Positions 14,133 to 19,468 of a DNA stretch of 19,468 nt are shown in pieces. The position numbers were made by a program, and so were the translations under genes. The notes below the pieces were generated by a model, which searched no databases, was not told the DNA's origin, and saw nothing but the letters and a program-made list of their open reading frames with translations. How positions within the stretch are numbered: position 1 is the stretch's first letter; each line of letters begins with the position of its first letter. Source of the stretch: Synergistaceae bacterium (GTDB lineage Bacteria > Synergistota > Synergistia > Synergistales > Aminobacteriaceae); assembly GCA_017475805.1 (NCBI GenBank), contig JAFVEW010000332.1, positions 1 through 19,468 on the forward strand, written 5' to 3'.

Positions 14133-17100
14133 TTATTGCAAAAGACTTAAAACAGAATTAGGAAGCTGATTAGCTTGGGCAAGCATTGAAGTCCCTGATT
14201 GATTCAAAATTTGAAGTTTAACGAACTCCATCATCTCTTTTGAGATATCAGCGTCTCTGATTCGGCTTTCTGCATTCGTGAGATTTAAGCTCGTTATCGT
14301 TAAATTTTGCATTGTATGTTCGAGAGCATTTTCGTAAGCTCCGATTTTGGCACGCTGTGAAGAAATTTTATTAATCGCCGCATCTATCGTGCTGATTGCC
14401 CTTGAAGCCGTCTCACGTGTCGAGACATTTACAGCTGAAATTCCGAGAGCGTCACATGATGCGTCTCCAAGCTGAATCATAAAATCTTCGCCTTGATTTG
14501 CGCCGATTTGAAAAGCTGTACTCTTATCTTTAAGATGAAGCATAGCCGAATAAAGTTCATCGTGCGAAATTATAAAACTTTTTGAGTCTTCGTCCCATTG
14601 AGCTTTTAGCCCTGTCATAGAATCAAATTCAATTTCGATATCAATATCAGGATCGATTACGCCGCGAATGACATTGCCGGACATTTTCAAATTTGCGTCA
14701 ATAACTTTTCCCGTGTGAGCGTTTTTAATGGACACGGAATAGGTTGCTTCTTCAGATTCTTGAATCGTATTTAGTCCGAGAGCGTTAAGTAAATCTTCGT
14801 CGCCTGAAAAAGAAATTTCGCCGGCTTTACCGGGAATTACGGAACGAATTATAAAAGTTCCTCCGACTGCTTCATCTCCATTGTTTGAATTTTCGCCTTC
14901 ACGCACGTAGCTAACGAATTTATCCCTGTCCGCGTATTTCAACTGCCCGAGATCGTTGGCTATAGCGTTATTAAGCTTTTTGCGTACGTCTTCGATCGTG
15001 TCGTTCTCGTATAGAGTCACATATGCAGCCTGTCCATCGCCTTGGGTAATTTTTAATTTCTGTGGAGAGTCCAAAAGAAAAACACCCTGAGAATCCCAAA
15101 ACTTATTAATATCCCTAAGGCAAACATCCTGTTTAGGTATTTGTCCGATTTGGGAAACTTCAAAGCCTGAATAAAACCCAAATTCTTCAAGTTCCTTCTC
15201 GTCGTCAGCTGTTAAAATCATATCGCCCTGATAAACGCGCCCATCGCTGGAATCTATGTGAAACTGTCTGAAATGGATTTTTTTGTTCAGGATAGCAGAT
15301 GCATCGATAGCGAATTTCTGCTCAAAGTTTGAACGGAAGCCAAGAATGTTCAAAAATTCCCTATCGCCGGAAAATTTCACCGACGTTCCCTCGGGGAAAT
15401 CTGTCATCAGCGACACGCCACGTTCGCCCGTATCTTCATCGCTGAGGAATTTAACGTCTGTTGTGACCCCGGTTATATTCGCGATTTTTTCAGCAAGATC
15501 CTGTATAGAATCCGTAGGCTCAACGGTTATCTCTTTTTTAATTCCGTCTTGAGTTATCGTGAGGGTCTGACTTGGGCTTGAAGATGACGGAAAGATCGGC
15601 GAAAATTCAGAATATGCCCACAGGGGCGTGTTTCTAAGCCTTGCAGTTGCGTCCCCGGCGATTTTTTTGCCAAGCTTTTGGACAAGCAGTTCTCCCCATT
15701 TTTTGCCTTTGTCTTCCTCGTCCTGTACTTCCTCCCTATTATCAATATTAAAGCGCATTCCATCAGACGTTACCAGCGAACTTATATCAGTATTTCCGTC
15801 GCTATCATAGTCAGCTTCATAAGTAGTAGAATAACTGTGTATTACTGATAAAGTTATGCCGTTAGCAGCAAGCGCATTTTGAGCGTCCGTCAGTTTTCCA
15901 CATGTGAGACTCCCGTGATTTTCCTGCCCGGTGTCCGTAATTAACACTATATGCTTTGCGTCAACATCAGACATGTCATACGCAGCAACCGCCTCGGTTA
16001 TTGCTAAATAGGGGTCAACCGTACCGCCGCTGGGGCTTGCCTCCAAGAGTTTTTTGATGGCTTCATCACTGCTCGACCAATCGGAAGCACTAGACAATCC
16101 CACAAGGTAACGCGCTATCCCGACTTGTATGTCATCAGCTCCCTCCGCCTTTATGTTGCTCAGGAACGCTGATATATTGCTCCTTACTGTTGCAAAAGAG
16201 CTGCTCATTGAACCTGAATTATCTATCAAAAACACAACTTTTGCGGAGGTAGGCACTGGATCCGCCGGTCTGAACATATTGGTTTTATAAATTTCCTGGG
16301 TTTCTTTCGTGTTGTTGTCATTCGATATTCTTACAACCCTGTCCGCGTCTTCAACGTCTTTTGCAACCGTCAGGTTATATACAAATTTATCGCCATTTTT
16401 GAACGCTCCGGCAGATCCGGCTCGAAGCTGCAGTTCAAAAGCACCGTCAGCAGCCTCTGCGTCAGAGCCCGCCATGCCGACTCCCAAAATTTCGCTAAGG
16501 TCGTTGTATTTTCCCTCATGAAGGGTAATTTTATCGGTCATGACCGTTTCGCTTATTCCGTCAGTCCGTAAAATCTGAGCAGTGGCTCTTACGGTTACTT
16601 CCCCATTATCTTCGTTTGCATCGGTAACTTCGAATAAAATACTTGCATTCTTTAATAAATAACTGTTCCTGACGCCGGCTTTCAATGCCTCGTCAAGTTC
16701 ATTAAGTTTTATCCCGTATGAGCTTGTAATGAAAGCGTGGGCTTCGGTAGGCTCTTCTCCGTCAATTGTGTAATAGCCGGGCGGAATGTCGTTGACTTCA
16801 ACGTTATTAACGCCTGCTTCCGTATTAATTGACTTGTCCATGAGGACATTTTTATGTTTGATTAACATTAGAGAGCTTTTTTGAACCTGCGTCTTTCCGC
16901 CCGACGCTTTAATTTCGATTTTATAATTTCCTTCGGCACTGACTTTTTGTCCAAACTTGTCAATGTAAGTCAATCCGCCGTTAATTTTAGCCTTGACTCT
17001 TGGATCACTGCTTGACCATACCGCGCCGGAGCTGCCGTCTAAAAGTCTTTTTTTATTAAATTGCGTTGTGTCGGATATGCGGTTAATTTGATCTTTTAGC

Positions 17101-17447
17101 TCGTCAATTTCAAGCTGCAAATATTGACGATCATTTGAAGTTAAAGAATCATTCGAGGCTTGCACTGCGAGTTCTCTCATTCGTTGAAGCATTGAGTTAG
17201 TTTGTCCGAGTGCGCCTTCAGCGGTCTGTAAAAAAGAAATTCCGTCTTGAGAGTTTCGCAGCGCAACATTAAGGCCGTAAGTTTGCGAGCGCATTTTTTC
17301 GCTTATCGCGAACCCTGCAGCATCGTCTGAAGCTGAATTAATTCGCAAGCCCGTCGATAATGCTTTAATAACGCTTTGAAGTTTGTTGTTTGTATCGCTC
17401 AATGAGTTCAATGCGGTGAGAGCTGAAATATTATTAGCAATCCTCAC
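14133..17447 (-). CDS. fliC: Giant flagellin with an embedded von Willebrand factor A domain
   Basis: Filament subunit of the flagellum. The start is GTG at 17447, giving MRIANNISALTALNSL, the usual flagellin opening, with AGGGGTG 8 bases upstream; an in-frame TTG ten codons earlier lacks a proper ribosome binding site. Of 1104 residues, about 1-150 and 1000-1104 are the conserved D0/D1 helices (STGLRINSASDDAAGFAISEKMRSQ in part; end MLAQANQLPNSVLSLLQ). The roughly 850 residues between hold a variable tract, a VWA domain (about 402-597) with a full MIDAS (D409, S411, S413, T476, D505), an EF-hand-like loop DxDxDGxxD (546-554), and two hook-IN-like repeats (about 626-705 and 796-892). Ordinary flagellins are about 270-550 residues. 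The VWA section is locally richer in G+C than the ends. It probably displays an adhesive module on the filament surface; that is inference. Confidence 0.92.
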   Translation of the reverse strand: MRIANNISALTALNSLSDTNNKLQSVIKALSTGLRINSASDDAAGFAISEKMRSQTYGLNVALRNSQDGISFLQTAEGALGQTNSMLQRMRELAVQASNDSLTSNDRQYLQLEIDELKDQINRISDTTQFNKKRLLDGSSGAVWSSSDPRVKAKINGGLTYIDKFGQKVSAEGNYKIEIKASGGKTQVQKSSLMLIKHKNVLMDKSINTEAGVNNVEVNDIPPGYYTIDGEEPTEAHAFITSSYGIKLNELDEALKAGVRNSYLLKNASILFEVTDANEDNGEVTVRATAQILRTDGISETVMTDKITLHEGKYNDLSEILGVGMAGSDAEAADGAFELQLRAGSAGAFKNGDKFVYNLTVAKDVEDADRVVRISNDNNTKETQEIYKTNMFRPADPVPTSAKVVFLIDNSGSMSSSFATVRSNISAFLSNIKAEGADDIQVGIARYLVGLSSASDWSSSDEAIKKLLEASPSGGTVDPYLAITEAVAAYDMSDVDAKHIVLITDTGQENHGSLTCGKLTDAQNALAANGITLSVIHSYSTTYEADYDSDGNTDISSLVTSDGMRFNIDNREEVQDEEDKGKKWGELLVQKLGKKIAGDATARLRNTPLWAYSEFSPIFPSSSSPSQTLTITQDGIKKEITVEPTDSIQDLAEKIANITGVTTDVKFLSDEDTGERGVSLMTDFPEGTSVKFSGDREFLNILGFRSNFEQKFAIDASAILNKKIHFRQFHIDSSDGRVYQGDMILTADDEKELEEFGFYSGFEVSQIGQIPKQDVCLRDINKFWDSQGVFLLDSPQKLKITQGDGQAAYVTLYENDTIEDVRKKLNNAIANDLGQLKYADRDKFVSYVREGENSNNGDEAVGGTFIIRSVIPGKAGEISFSGDEDLLNALGLNTIQESEEATYSVSIKNAHTGKVIDANLKMSGNVIRGVIDPDIDIEIEFDSMTGLKAQWDEDSKSFIISHDELYSAMLHLKDKSTAFQIGANQGEDFMIQLGDASCDALGISAVNVSTRETASRAISTIDAAINKISSQRAKIGAYENALEHTMQNLTITSLNLTNAESRIRDADISKEMMEFVKLQILNQSGTSMLAQANQLPNSVLSLLQ
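14772..15062 (-). other. Second hook-IN-like repeat in the flagellin
   Basis: Residues about 796-892: KLKITQGDGQAAYVTLYEND, then TIEDVRKKLNNAI, a longer insertion, and the closing ISFSGDEDLLNALGL that mirrors the first repeat. Probably a surface-exposed beta-rich module between the VWA domain and the C-terminal D1 helices. Confidence 0.55.
15333..15572 (-). other. First hook-IN-like repeat in the flagellin
   Basis: Residues about 626-705 start with TLTITQDGIKKEITVEPTDS, run through IQDLAEKIANITG and end in VKFSGDREFLNILGF. This is the pattern of the flagellin hook-IN motif found in variable domains of flagellins and FliD. A second copy lies at about 796-892 (14772-15062) and ends ISFSGDEDLLNALGL. 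The matching ends suggest an internal duplication. Confidence 0.6.
15660..16247 (-). other. VWA domain with complete MIDAS inside the flagellin
   Basis: The domain opens with KVVFLIDNSGSMSS (DxSxS at residues 409, 411 and 413), continues with IQVGIARYL, GGTVDPYLAITEAV (MIDAS threonine T476) and HIVLITDTGQE (D505), then ITLSVIHS. All five metal-site positions are present and in the usual order and spacing. VWA domains bind protein ligands through a divalent metal. The nucleotide range is the domain's extent as judged by eye. Confidence 0.88.
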
Positions 17448-17491
17448 AGCTGAAACACCCCTATACACAGAAGGCAATAACCTTTAAGCAA
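17444..17491 (-). CDS. Possible leader peptide ORF overlapping the flagellin start
   Basis: GGGAGG (17500-17505) lies 8 bases before a TTG that opens a 15-codon frame reading MLKGYCLLCIGVFQL. Its TGA stop overlaps the flagellin start codon as GTGA. An ATG two codons earlier (17497) is in the same frame but only 2 bases from the Shine-Dalgarno core. It could be a translated leader coupled to the flagellin, or just a fortuitous frame. The strong GGGAGG otherwise has no purpose I can see. No experimental or comparative support is available here. Confidence 0.3.
   Translation of the reverse strand: MLKGYCLLCIGVFQL
17454..17464 (-). promoter_or_regulatory. Ribosome binding site ATAGGGGTGTT of the flagellin
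   Basis: ATAGGGGTGTT ends 6 bases before the GTG at 17447 and fixes the start there, giving the usual MRIANN flagellin opening. The same 11 bases precede the chemotaxis gene (4919-4929). Confidence 0.65.
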
Positions 17492-17521
17492 AGTCATTAC
17501 CTCCCAACAAGCGATTGAAAA

Positions 17522-17541
17522 ATTTTTCTTCCTTGAAAAAT
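17522..17541 (-). promoter_or_regulatory. Leader hairpin with GGA in the loop (CsrA-like site)
   Basis: In the flagellin leader, ATTTTTC and GAAAAAT form a perfect 7-base-pair stem around the loop AAGGAA. A GGA motif in a hairpin loop is the preferred target of the translational regulator CsrA. Another GGA pair (GGAGGA, 17541-17546) lies just 5' of it and GGGAGG (17500-17505) follows it. In several bacteria CsrA, antagonised by FliW, represses flagellin translation through such leaders. Neither gene is in this window, so regulation is inference. Confidence 0.4.
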
Positions 17542-17571
17542 CCTCCTGAAGTTTTGTAAGCTTTTGTAATA

Positions 17572-17599
17572 GAATCGGATTTATTAAATCTTTACTTTA
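17572..17599 (-). promoter_or_regulatory. Sigma-28-like promoter of the flagellin
   Basis: On the minus strand TAAAG (17595-17599) and TCCGATTC (17572-17579) are spaced as in motility sigma factor promoters (TAAA, 14-16 bases, GCCGATAA); the gap from TAAA to TCCGATTC is 16 bases. CCGAT of the -10 core is intact. The expected transcript start is near 17566, leaving a leader of about 119 bases. This fits late flagellar control by FliA/sigma-D. Confidence 0.55.
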
Positions 17600-17677
17600 A
17601 TTTATAAATTTTATGATAAAATTTCAATAAATAGTTATTTTATTCGTTCGTGTAAATTTCCAAGAAAAAATTTAAGT

Positions 17678-17701
17678 TTTATTACTACATTTATTACTAC
17701 A
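17678..17701. repeat. Perfect tandem duplication of 12 bases upstream of the flagellin promoter
   Basis: TTTATTACTACA occurs twice head to tail (17678-17689 and 17690-17701), about 80 bases upstream of the sigma-28-like -35 box. It could be an activator site or simple slippage. The rest of the 17600-17747 gap is A/T-rich and shows nothing else I can name; no GC-rich terminator for cobU is visible. Confidence 0.5.
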
Positions 17702-17747
17702 AAATTGTGATTTTAACTTGTCATGATGAAATTTTTCGCAGCTCGCG

Positions 17748-18266
17748 TCAAAAAAATTTTATTTGCAGTCCTGCGACACATTCTATAACTTCATCGGCTT
17801 CGACTGCGATTTTAATCATCAAGTCTGCTAAAGTCTTTCTATAAAATTCTGTGGCTTCGTCGTAAATAATTCCGTCTGAAAAAATATCGTCTGAAACTAA
17901 AATTAAATTTTTACACTTGGCCTTTAATTTTTGAATATCGTTAAAAATTTTTTCTAAGACGCTGCTTGAGTTTTTTGTTTCGTCAGAATCAAAAATTTCA
18001 TTCGCTAACCATGTCGTTAAACTTTCGATTAGGACGCTTGAATTTTTGGGAATATTAATCTCTCCTAAATTTTTTTCGCGTTCGATAGTTATAAAATTTT
18101 TTCCTGCTCTCATGGCTTTATGTTTTTTTACCCTTTCAAGCATTTCGTCATCAAAAATTTTTGCCGTCGCGATATAAAATTTTTTTTCGGCCTTAAAACT
18201 TTCGAGCTTGTCTTCTGCGATTTTGCTTTTACCGCTGCCACTTGTTCCGCAAATTAAAATCATCAT
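17748..18266 (-). CDS. cobU: Adenosylcobinamide kinase / adenosylcobinamide-phosphate guanylyltransferase
   Basis: A bifunctional enzyme of nucleotide-loop assembly: it phosphorylates adenosylcobinamide and then transfers GMP to give AdoCbi-GDP, the step after CobD. The 172 residues are normal for the family. Visible features are the P-loop GTSGSGKS (7-14), YIATAKIFDDEMLERVKKHK with H49 matching the guanylylated H46 of Salmonella CobU, the VLIESLTTWLANEI strand, LVSDDIFSDG, and the closing EADEVIECVAGLQI. The start is ATG at 18266 (or the next codon, also ATG). No Shine-Dalgarno site is visible, and a TATTAT sits 7 bases before the ATG, so the message may be leaderless. It is divergent from the metal transporter operon. 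Confidence 0.93.
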   Translation of the reverse strand: MMILICGTSGSGKSKIAEDKLESFKAEKKFYIATAKIFDDEMLERVKKHKAMRAGKNFITIEREKNLGEINIPKNSSVLIESLTTWLANEIFDSDETKNSSSVLEKIFNDIQKLKAKCKNLILVSDDIFSDGIIYDEATEFYRKTLADLMIKIAVEADEVIECVAGLQIKFF

Positions 18267-18272
18267 GTTTGT

Positions 18273-18299
18273 TATAATAGCCTAAAATTTTTATCAGGA
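18273..18299. promoter_or_regulatory. Overlapping divergent -10 boxes and ribosome binding site, cobU / metal transporter
   Basis: The 46-base gap between the divergent genes holds TTATAATA, which gives TATAAT on the plus strand (18273-18278, toward the transporter) and TATTAT on the minus strand (18274-18279, toward cobU). If both are used, the two promoters overlap and exclude each other. On the plus side AGGA at 18296-18299 is the only ribosome binding candidate, 13 bases from the ATG. No good -35 boxes are seen. Confidence 0.35.
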
Positions 18300-18312
18300 T
18301 ACTTGAAATTTT

Positions 18313-19143
18313 ATGAAACTCAGAATATTTTGTCTTACTTTGATTTTTATTTTGATTTTACAGTTTACATGTTACGGAATGTCGATCACGTGCAGTTTGT
18401 TTCCTGTTTATGATTTTACCCGTGAAGTTGCAGGCGACGAAGCAGATGTTCATTTATTATTAAAGCCCGGCGTTGAGCCTCACGAGTTTGAACCTACGCC
18501 GCTCGATATAAAAATCTTAAGTAACTCAGACGTTTTTATTTTCACCGGTGAGCAAATGGAAGCGTGGGCAACACGCCTGCCGATAGATAAAAGTAAAATC
18601 ATCGATGCTTCTGAAGGAATTGAAATTTTTAATAATGATCCTCATATATGGCTTGACTTAAACAACGCTCAAAGAATGGTCAAAAATATTGCCGACGGAC
18701 TATCTAAAATAAAGCCGGAGAAATCTGAAATTTTTAATCGCAACGCTGAAAATTTTTGCGCTAAACTTGCAGAACTTGATGAAAAATTCATGAGCTTAAA
18801 TAAAAATAAAACTTTGATTTTTGCGGGCGAGTTTGCTTTTAATTATTTCGTCAGGCGTTACGGTTTTGATTTCATAAGCGCATATGACGGTGAAAATGAA
18901 CCTTCTATTAAAAAAATGGCTGAAATTTTGAAATTCATTAAGGACAATCAAGCTAAATTTATCTTAGCTGACTCTTTTGAAATTTCAGCGATAACAAAAT
19001 CAATCGCAGAGCAGACAGAAACAGAAATTTTATTTTTTGACTCTTGTGAAAAGATTTCACAAAAAAGTTTTGAAAGCGGCTTGACGTTCTTAAAAATAAT
19101 GCAGGCTAATTACGAAGCTCTAAGAAAATTCATAAATGACTGA
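18313..19143 (+). CDS. znuA: Metal ABC transporter substrate-binding protein (ZnuA/PsaA family)
   Basis: A periplasmic metal-binding protein that delivers zinc, manganese or a similar ion to an ABC importer. The 276 residues begin with a signal peptide (basic start, hydrophobic to about residue 19). Cysteine 20 is not in a proper lipobox. Metal ligands by family alignment are H57 (GVEPHEFEPTP), H111 (DPHIWLD), E173 (AGEFAFNYFVRRYG) and probably D243 (LFFDS). Classical ZnuA has histidine at the third position, whereas manganese proteins such as PsaA have glutamate (H-H-E-D), so the ion may be manganese rather than zinc; the symbol is the generic one. The histidine-rich loop of many ZnuA proteins is absent. 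The last 8 bases overlap the ATPase gene. Confidence 0.9.
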   Translation: MKLRIFCLTLIFILILQFTCYGMSITCSLFPVYDFTREVAGDEADVHLLLKPGVEPHEFEPTPLDIKILSNSDVFIFTGEQMEAWATRLPIDKSKIIDASEGIEIFNNDPHIWLDLNNAQRMVKNIADGLSKIKPEKSEIFNRNAENFCAKLAELDEKFMSLNKNKTLIFAGEFAFNYFVRRYGFDFISAYDGENEPSIKKMAEILKFIKDNQAKFILADSFEISAITKSIAEQTETEILFFDSCEKISQKSFESGLTFLKIMQANYEALRKFIND

Positions 19144-19468
19144 AATAAAATTAAATCTTGAAAACGCTGTGATTAAATACGGCGACGTTACCGTGATTAA
19201 AGGCGTCTCATTGAAAGCTAACGGCGGCGAAATGATTTTTATAACAGGCTCGAACGGCTCAGGGAAGAGTACTTTAATCCGAACAATCGCAGGTCTTTTG
19301 CCTTTAAGTTCAGGAAAGCTGACCCGCTCAGAGAAAATGTCTTATGTTCCGCAAGTCGAAGAAGCCGACAGAGATTTTCCAGCCTCAGTCAGAGAAATAG
19401 TCTTGACAGGAACGCAAAGGAAAAACAAATTATTTTATTCTCGTGAAGATTTCAAAAGTGCTGAAAAA
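19136..19468 (+). CDS. znuC: Metal ABC transporter ATP-binding protein, N-terminal part
   Basis: The frame opens at ATG 19136, overlapping the end of the binding-protein gene by 8 bases (translational coupling), and runs open to the window edge (111 codons). The translation shows a typical ABC ATPase: an A-loop tyrosine (KYGDVTVIKGVSL), Walker A GSNGSGKST, TLIRTIAGLLPLSSG, and the Q-loop YVPQ, then FPASVREIVLTG, the form seen in ZnuC/MntB-type ATPases. The signature, Walker B and H-loop lie beyond the edge, as does the presumed permease gene. Confidence 0.92.
   Translation, partial: MTEIKLNLENAVIKYGDVTVIKGVSLKANGGEMIFITGSNGSGKSTLIRTIAGLLPLSSGKLTRSEKMSYVPQVEEADRDFPASVREIVLTGTQRKNKLFYSREDFKSAEK

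Noticed and set aside
15554..15763. Open frames overlapping the flagellin VWA region on both strands
   Set aside because: The flagellin frame is intact and conserved; the others have no start signals and no recognisable content.
17445..17477. Flagellin start at the TTG at 17477 (ten extra residues)
   Set aside because: The extra residues do not fit the family, whose proteins begin MRI-N-N; the GTG at 17447 has the proper ribosome binding site, while the TTG has only AAAGG three bases away.
18268..18280. TTTGTTATAATAG as a Zur operator for the metal transporter
   Set aside because: Only one half resembles the palindromic site I recall from enterobacteria; the other half does not match, and TTATAATA is better explained by -10 boxes.
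1..19468. CRISPR array, tRNA, rRNA, insertion sequence, prophage or integration site
   Set aside because: No regularly spaced repeats, no tRNA cloverleaf or rRNA sequence, and no transposase or integrase frame were seen. The short repeats found are dispersed or only 12 bases long.

Overview
The window looks like a chromosomal stretch from a motile, anaerobic, AT-rich bacterium, most probably a Synergistaceae-type (Synergistota) member. The reasons are the flagellin termini and the tract that follows them, the [FeFe]-hydrogenase maturases, the B12-dependent metabolism and the frequent TTG/GTG starts. The lineage call is inference; no rRNA or tRNA gene is present to test it.

Layout. On the minus strand, 15-4913 holds nadE (NAD synthetase), a B12-dependent methionine synthase without a reactivation domain, and a methyl-accepting chemotaxis protein 3 bases upstream of it. 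A divergent intergenic region at 4914-5045 leads to a plus-strand block (5046-10067): a small membrane protein, the regulator nikR, an orphan prepilin-like protein, hydG and hydF (overlapping), and a macro-domain protein with a conserved helical C-terminal domain. The minus strand resumes at 10074-17447: cobD (cobalamin synthesis), two tandem secreted SH3 plus BamE-like proteins, a two-part uridine-kinase-family protein with a threonyl-tRNA-synthetase-like front half, and a very large flagellin. After a 300-base regulatory region come cobU (minus) and, divergent from it, a metal ABC transporter operon (binding protein plus the start of its ATPase) that runs off the right edge.

Working together. 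MetH uses cobalamin, and CobD and CobU make it, although the genes are scattered. HydG and HydF build the H-cluster of [FeFe] hydrogenase; HydE is not here. The chemotaxis receptor and the flagellin serve motility, and both have an identical 11-base sequence over their Shine-Dalgarno sites.

The most striking object is the flagellin. With a corrected GTG start it is 1104 residues, about twice or more the size of an ordinary flagellin. Conserved D0/D1 ends flank a von Willebrand factor A domain with a complete MIDAS (D409, S411, S413, T476, D505), an EF-hand-like DxDxDGxxD loop, and two flagellin-hook-IN-like repeats. This suggests a filament displaying a metal-dependent adhesion domain. Its leader carries a sigma-28-like promoter, a hairpin with GGA in the loop (CsrA-like), an apparent short leader ORF overlapping the GTG start, and a tandem 12-base repeat upstream.
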